This document shows, in pieces, positions 4,327-6,357 of a stretch of 6,357 nucleotides of DNA. The stretch spans positions 1 through 6,357 of the forward strand of contig CAMAUB010000081.1 in NCBI GenBank assembly GCA_945861315.1, in the 5' to 3' direction. The DNA is from Chlamydia trachomatis (GTDB taxonomy: Bacteria; Chlamydiota; Chlamydiia; Chlamydiales; JAAKFR01). The notes beneath the pieces are model-generated. The model was not told where the DNA came from. It did no database searches and worked only from the letters and a program-made list of their open reading frames with translations. The position numbers were made by a program, and so were the translations under genes. Position 1 is the stretch's first letter; each line of letters opens with the position of its first letter.

Positions 4327-5391
4327 ATGTCTTTGGTTTTATCAGTTACCTCTCGCACCATTGAGGTTCCATTTACTATTGGAACTAATCTCATACCACA
4401 AGGACTAAAATTATCTCAAGAGATTGGTCGTCAATGTATTATTACAACGGAGACTCTATCGCCCCTACTACCAATTCTAAAGGACCCTATTCTAGTTCCC
4501 TCTCACGAGGCTATCAAGAATCGTGCCATGAAGGAATGGATTGAAGAAATCTTGTATGAGAGGGGGGTCAATCGAGATGTGGTTCTTATTGCAATTGGGG
4601 GGGGTACACTACTTGATCTTGTTGGTTTTGTAGCTTCAACGTTTATGAGGGGCGTTGCTTTAATCTTATTCCCAACAACACTTTTAGCAATGACAGATGC
4701 AGCGATTGGTGGAAAAAATGGGGTAAATCTAAAGGAAGGAAAAAATTGGATTGGGACCTATTACCACCCACGCCATGTCTATATTGATCTCAATTTTTTA
4801 CAAACCCTCCCTCAAGATATCTGGATTCAAGGATTGTCTGAGACGATAAAACACGCTTTAATTGCTGATCAAGAATTCTTTTACTTTCTCAAAGAAAACC
4901 TTCCCTTGATCTTACAACGCGACCTTAGTGTTGTGGAGAAAATGATCAAAAAAAGTGTTTCGATCAAATGCGCAATTGTTGAGCAAGATCCTTTTGAAGA
5001 AAATGGCTTGCGTTTTGTTCTTAATTTTGGACATACAGTTGCACATGCACTTGAAGTGCAATCAAAGTATCTATTGCCTCATGGGGAGGCAGTTGCTATG
5101 GGAATGATTGTAGAAGCAGCTATGTCTTTGCGTCTTGGTCTTCTTAATCAAGAAGTATATGAAAAGATCATAACATTGGTCAAAGCGATTCCATTTGAAC
5201 TAACCTTTCCCAAATATTTGTCTTACGAGCTTATTTTAAGGGATAAGAAAAATGGGCTTTTTGTGGCTCTTTCAGATATTGGAAAACCGGTGTTGAAGGG
5301 AATTGACAGCACACTATTTAAACAAGGATGGAACGATGCTCTGCGCGATTCTCAAAGAGAGCTCTTATCTTGCTCTTATGGATGCAAATGA
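4327..5391 (+). CDS. aroB: 3-dehydroquinate synthase
   Basis: AroB converts DAHP to 3-dehydroquinate, step 2 of the cytosolic shikimate pathway, using NAD+ and a divalent metal. The 354-aa protein is of normal length. It shows the NAD-binding segment IGGGTLLDLVGFVAST (90-105), PTTLLAMTDAAIGGKNGVN (116-134), the metal ligands E172 (GLSETIKHALI), H236 (LNFGHT) and H252 (HGEAVAMGM), and the active-site residues K175, R229, N233 and H240. The usual GGKTGVN is GGKNGVN here, a mild change. There is no Shine-Dalgarno sequence, no upstream alternative start, and the next Met is residue 68, so ATG 4327 is the start. The GGG codons contain a run of eight G (4597-4604). The gene overlaps aroDE by 56 bp. 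In C. trachomatis, as I recall, aroB follows aroC; here it follows its own promoter. Confidence 0.97.
   Translation: MSLVLSVTSRTIEVPFTIGTNLIPQGLKLSQEIGRQCIITTETLSPLLPILKDPILVPSHEAIKNRAMKEWIEEILYERGVNRDVVLIAIGGGTLLDLVGFVASTFMRGVALILFPTTLLAMTDAAIGGKNGVNLKEGKNWIGTYYHPRHVYIDLNFLQTLPQDIWIQGLSETIKHALIADQEFFYFLKENLPLILQRDLSVVEKMIKKSVSIKCAIVEQDPFEENGLRFVLNFGHTVAHALEVQSKYLLPHGEAVAMGMIVEAAMSLRLGLLNQEVYEKIITLVKAIPFELTFPKYLSYELILRDKKNGLFVALSDIGKPVLKGIDSTLFKQGWNDALRDSQRELLSCSYGCK
5324..5328 (+). promoter_or_regulatory. Ribosome binding site of aroDE, inside aroB
   Basis: AAGGA lies 7 nt before ATG 5336, within the aroB coding sequence. It selects 5336 over the later in-frame ATG at 5378, which has no such site and would remove the first beta strand of the enzyme. 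Confidence 0.75.
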
Positions 5392-6357
5392 TCAAGCTGA
5401 TCTTATTGAATTTCGCCTCGATCTTTTTCCAAATCTGCGTGGGCTTGCCTCTTTGCGCAAACTGTGTCGTCTCCCAGTTATCTTCACCTGCCGCGAGGTA
5501 ACAGATGAGCTCTTAGCTCTTAAGCCTGACTATATAGACCTTCCTCATACAGCATCTGCACATCAATTTGCATCAATCCCTTCCTCAATTAAGCGCATTT
5601 GCTCTTTCCATGACTTTGAGAAAACTCCAGGTGACCTCAATGCGATCTACCAGCAGATGCAAAAATTACCTGCTCACTATTATAAGATTGCGACCTATGC
5701 ACACTGCATTATTGATACGCTTCGTCTGCTTGCGTTTGTAAAAAAGACTCAAGTGATTGGGGTTGCCATGGGAGTTGAAGGGCAGCTCTCTCGTATTATT
5801 GCGCCTATTATGGGCTCTGCTTGGACCTATGCTCCTCTTTGCTCTTCTCAGCGAACTGCTGAAGGGCAACTCTCTCTTCAAGAGCTTAAGGGCATTTATC
5901 ACTTTCATCAGCTCTCTACTAAGAGTTCACTTTTTGGTCTGATTGGAGATCCTGTCACAACAAGTGTGAGCCATCGCACTCACAACCAAGTATTTGAGAC
6001 ATTTGGCATTGATGCTGTCTATGTAAAAATGCGTGTTTGCATAGAACAACTAAAAGCGGCCCTTCCCCTCATTAAAGAGATTGGATTTCGTGGCTTGTCT
6101 GTTACCATGCCCCATAAAGAAGCGATCATTCCCTATCTTGATCGAATCGAAACACCTATAGATGCAATCAACACTGTCTTAATTGATGAGACACTTGTTG
6201 GAACAAATACAGATGGAATGGGCGCTATCGATGCGATTGAGCGCAAAATTTTGATCGAAGGAAAAAAAGTTGCAATTATAGGGGCTGGAGGCTCGGCCAA
6301 AGCAATTGCCTATGAAGCAAAGAGGCGAGGGGCTTTTGTTACTCTATATAATCGGAC
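5336..6357 (+). CDS. aroDE: Fused 3-dehydroquinate dehydratase / shikimate dehydrogenase (3' end outside window)
   Basis: This bifunctional enzyme dehydrates 3-dehydroquinate and reduces 3-dehydroshikimate to shikimate with NADPH (steps 3 and 4). The window holds 340 codons and the frame is open at the edge. The type I dehydratase domain (about 1-190) shows EFRLD (25-29), the catalytic H92 in SFHDF, Schiff-base K117 in YYKIAT, MGVEGQLSRI (145-154), and Q178. The dehydrogenase domain starts at about 198 with FGLIGDPVTTSVSHRTHN (substrate site), then LSVTMPHK with catalytic K261, INT (278-280), GTNTDG with D293, and the NADP loop GAGGSAKA (316-323), ending at LYNR, the start of the NRT cofactor motif. 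The NVT usual in AroE is SVT. The same fusion is known in Chlamydia. The start follows an AAGGA site and overlaps aroB by 56 bp. The coding sequence is intact as far as it goes. Confidence 0.95.
   Translation, partial: MLCAILKESSYLALMDANDQADLIEFRLDLFPNLRGLASLRKLCRLPVIFTCREVTDELLALKPDYIDLPHTASAHQFASIPSSIKRICSFHDFEKTPGDLNAIYQQMQKLPAHYYKIATYAHCIIDTLRLLAFVKKTQVIGVAMGVEGQLSRIIAPIMGSAWTYAPLCSSQRTAEGQLSLQELKGIYHFHQLSTKSSLFGLIGDPVTTSVSHRTHNQVFETFGIDAVYVKMRVCIEQLKAALPLIKEIGFRGLSVTMPHKEAIIPYLDRIETPIDAINTVLIDETLVGTNTDGMGAIDAIERKILIEGKKVAIIGAGGSAKAIAYEAKRRGAFVTLYNR

Noticed and set aside
5666..5942. Open frames on both strands within aroDE
   Set aside because: The region encodes conserved dehydratase motifs in the aroDE frame (Schiff-base lysine, LSRI); the other frames are low-complexity shadows.

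Overview
The window most likely comes from a member of the Chlamydiae, probably an environmental (chlamydia-related) lineage. The main evidence is a minus-strand block: a 175-aa protein of unknown function, a TPR protein that resembles SycD/LcrH chaperones, a DnaA paralogue and a bactofilin. As I recall, this matches the C. trachomatis series CT273-CT274-CT275(dnaA2)-CT276. The fused AroD-AroE enzyme downstream of aroB is also a chlamydial trait. The base composition leans to AT. These assignments rest on reading motifs and recalling gene order; no database search was possible.

Layout, left to right. (1) 1-129 is a near-perfect palindrome that can fold into a stem of about 60 bp with a 3-nt loop. 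(2) 182-808 (+) encodes a ComF-type phosphoribosyltransferase with cysteine pairs; its 3' end overlaps the convergent bactofilin gene by 23 bp. (3) 2684 down to 786 (-) is a dnaA-bactofilin operon. (4) 2685-3332 is a non-coding or sparsely coding region. It holds a dnaA promoter candidate with a DnaA-box-like site at its predicted start point, an array of TTRNNAACA 9-mers all on the plus strand, one credible 40-codon ORF, one weak 31-codon ORF, and a second long inverted repeat (two 81-bp arms). (5) 4264 down to 3333 (-) is a two-gene unit, the 175-aa protein followed by the TPR protein, whose stop codon lies inside the inverted repeat. (6) 4265-4326 carries two divergent promoters with overlapping -35 boxes, both predicted to start transcripts at or within 2 nt of the start codon. 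(7) 4327 to the right edge (+) is aroB-aroDE, shikimate pathway genes overlapping by 56 bp; aroDE runs off the window.

How the parts may work together. AroB and AroDE carry out steps 2, 3 and 4 of the shikimate pathway. The DnaA paralogue is probably an initiator or regulator of replication. Its domain IV recognition motif departs from the canonical GRDHTTV, and the DNA upstream of its gene is rich in 9-mers that resemble but differ from TTATCCACA. That pairing is the most interesting hypothesis in the window. A second consistent pattern is that genes opening a transcription unit lack a Shine-Dalgarno sequence, while every internal gene has a strong one.
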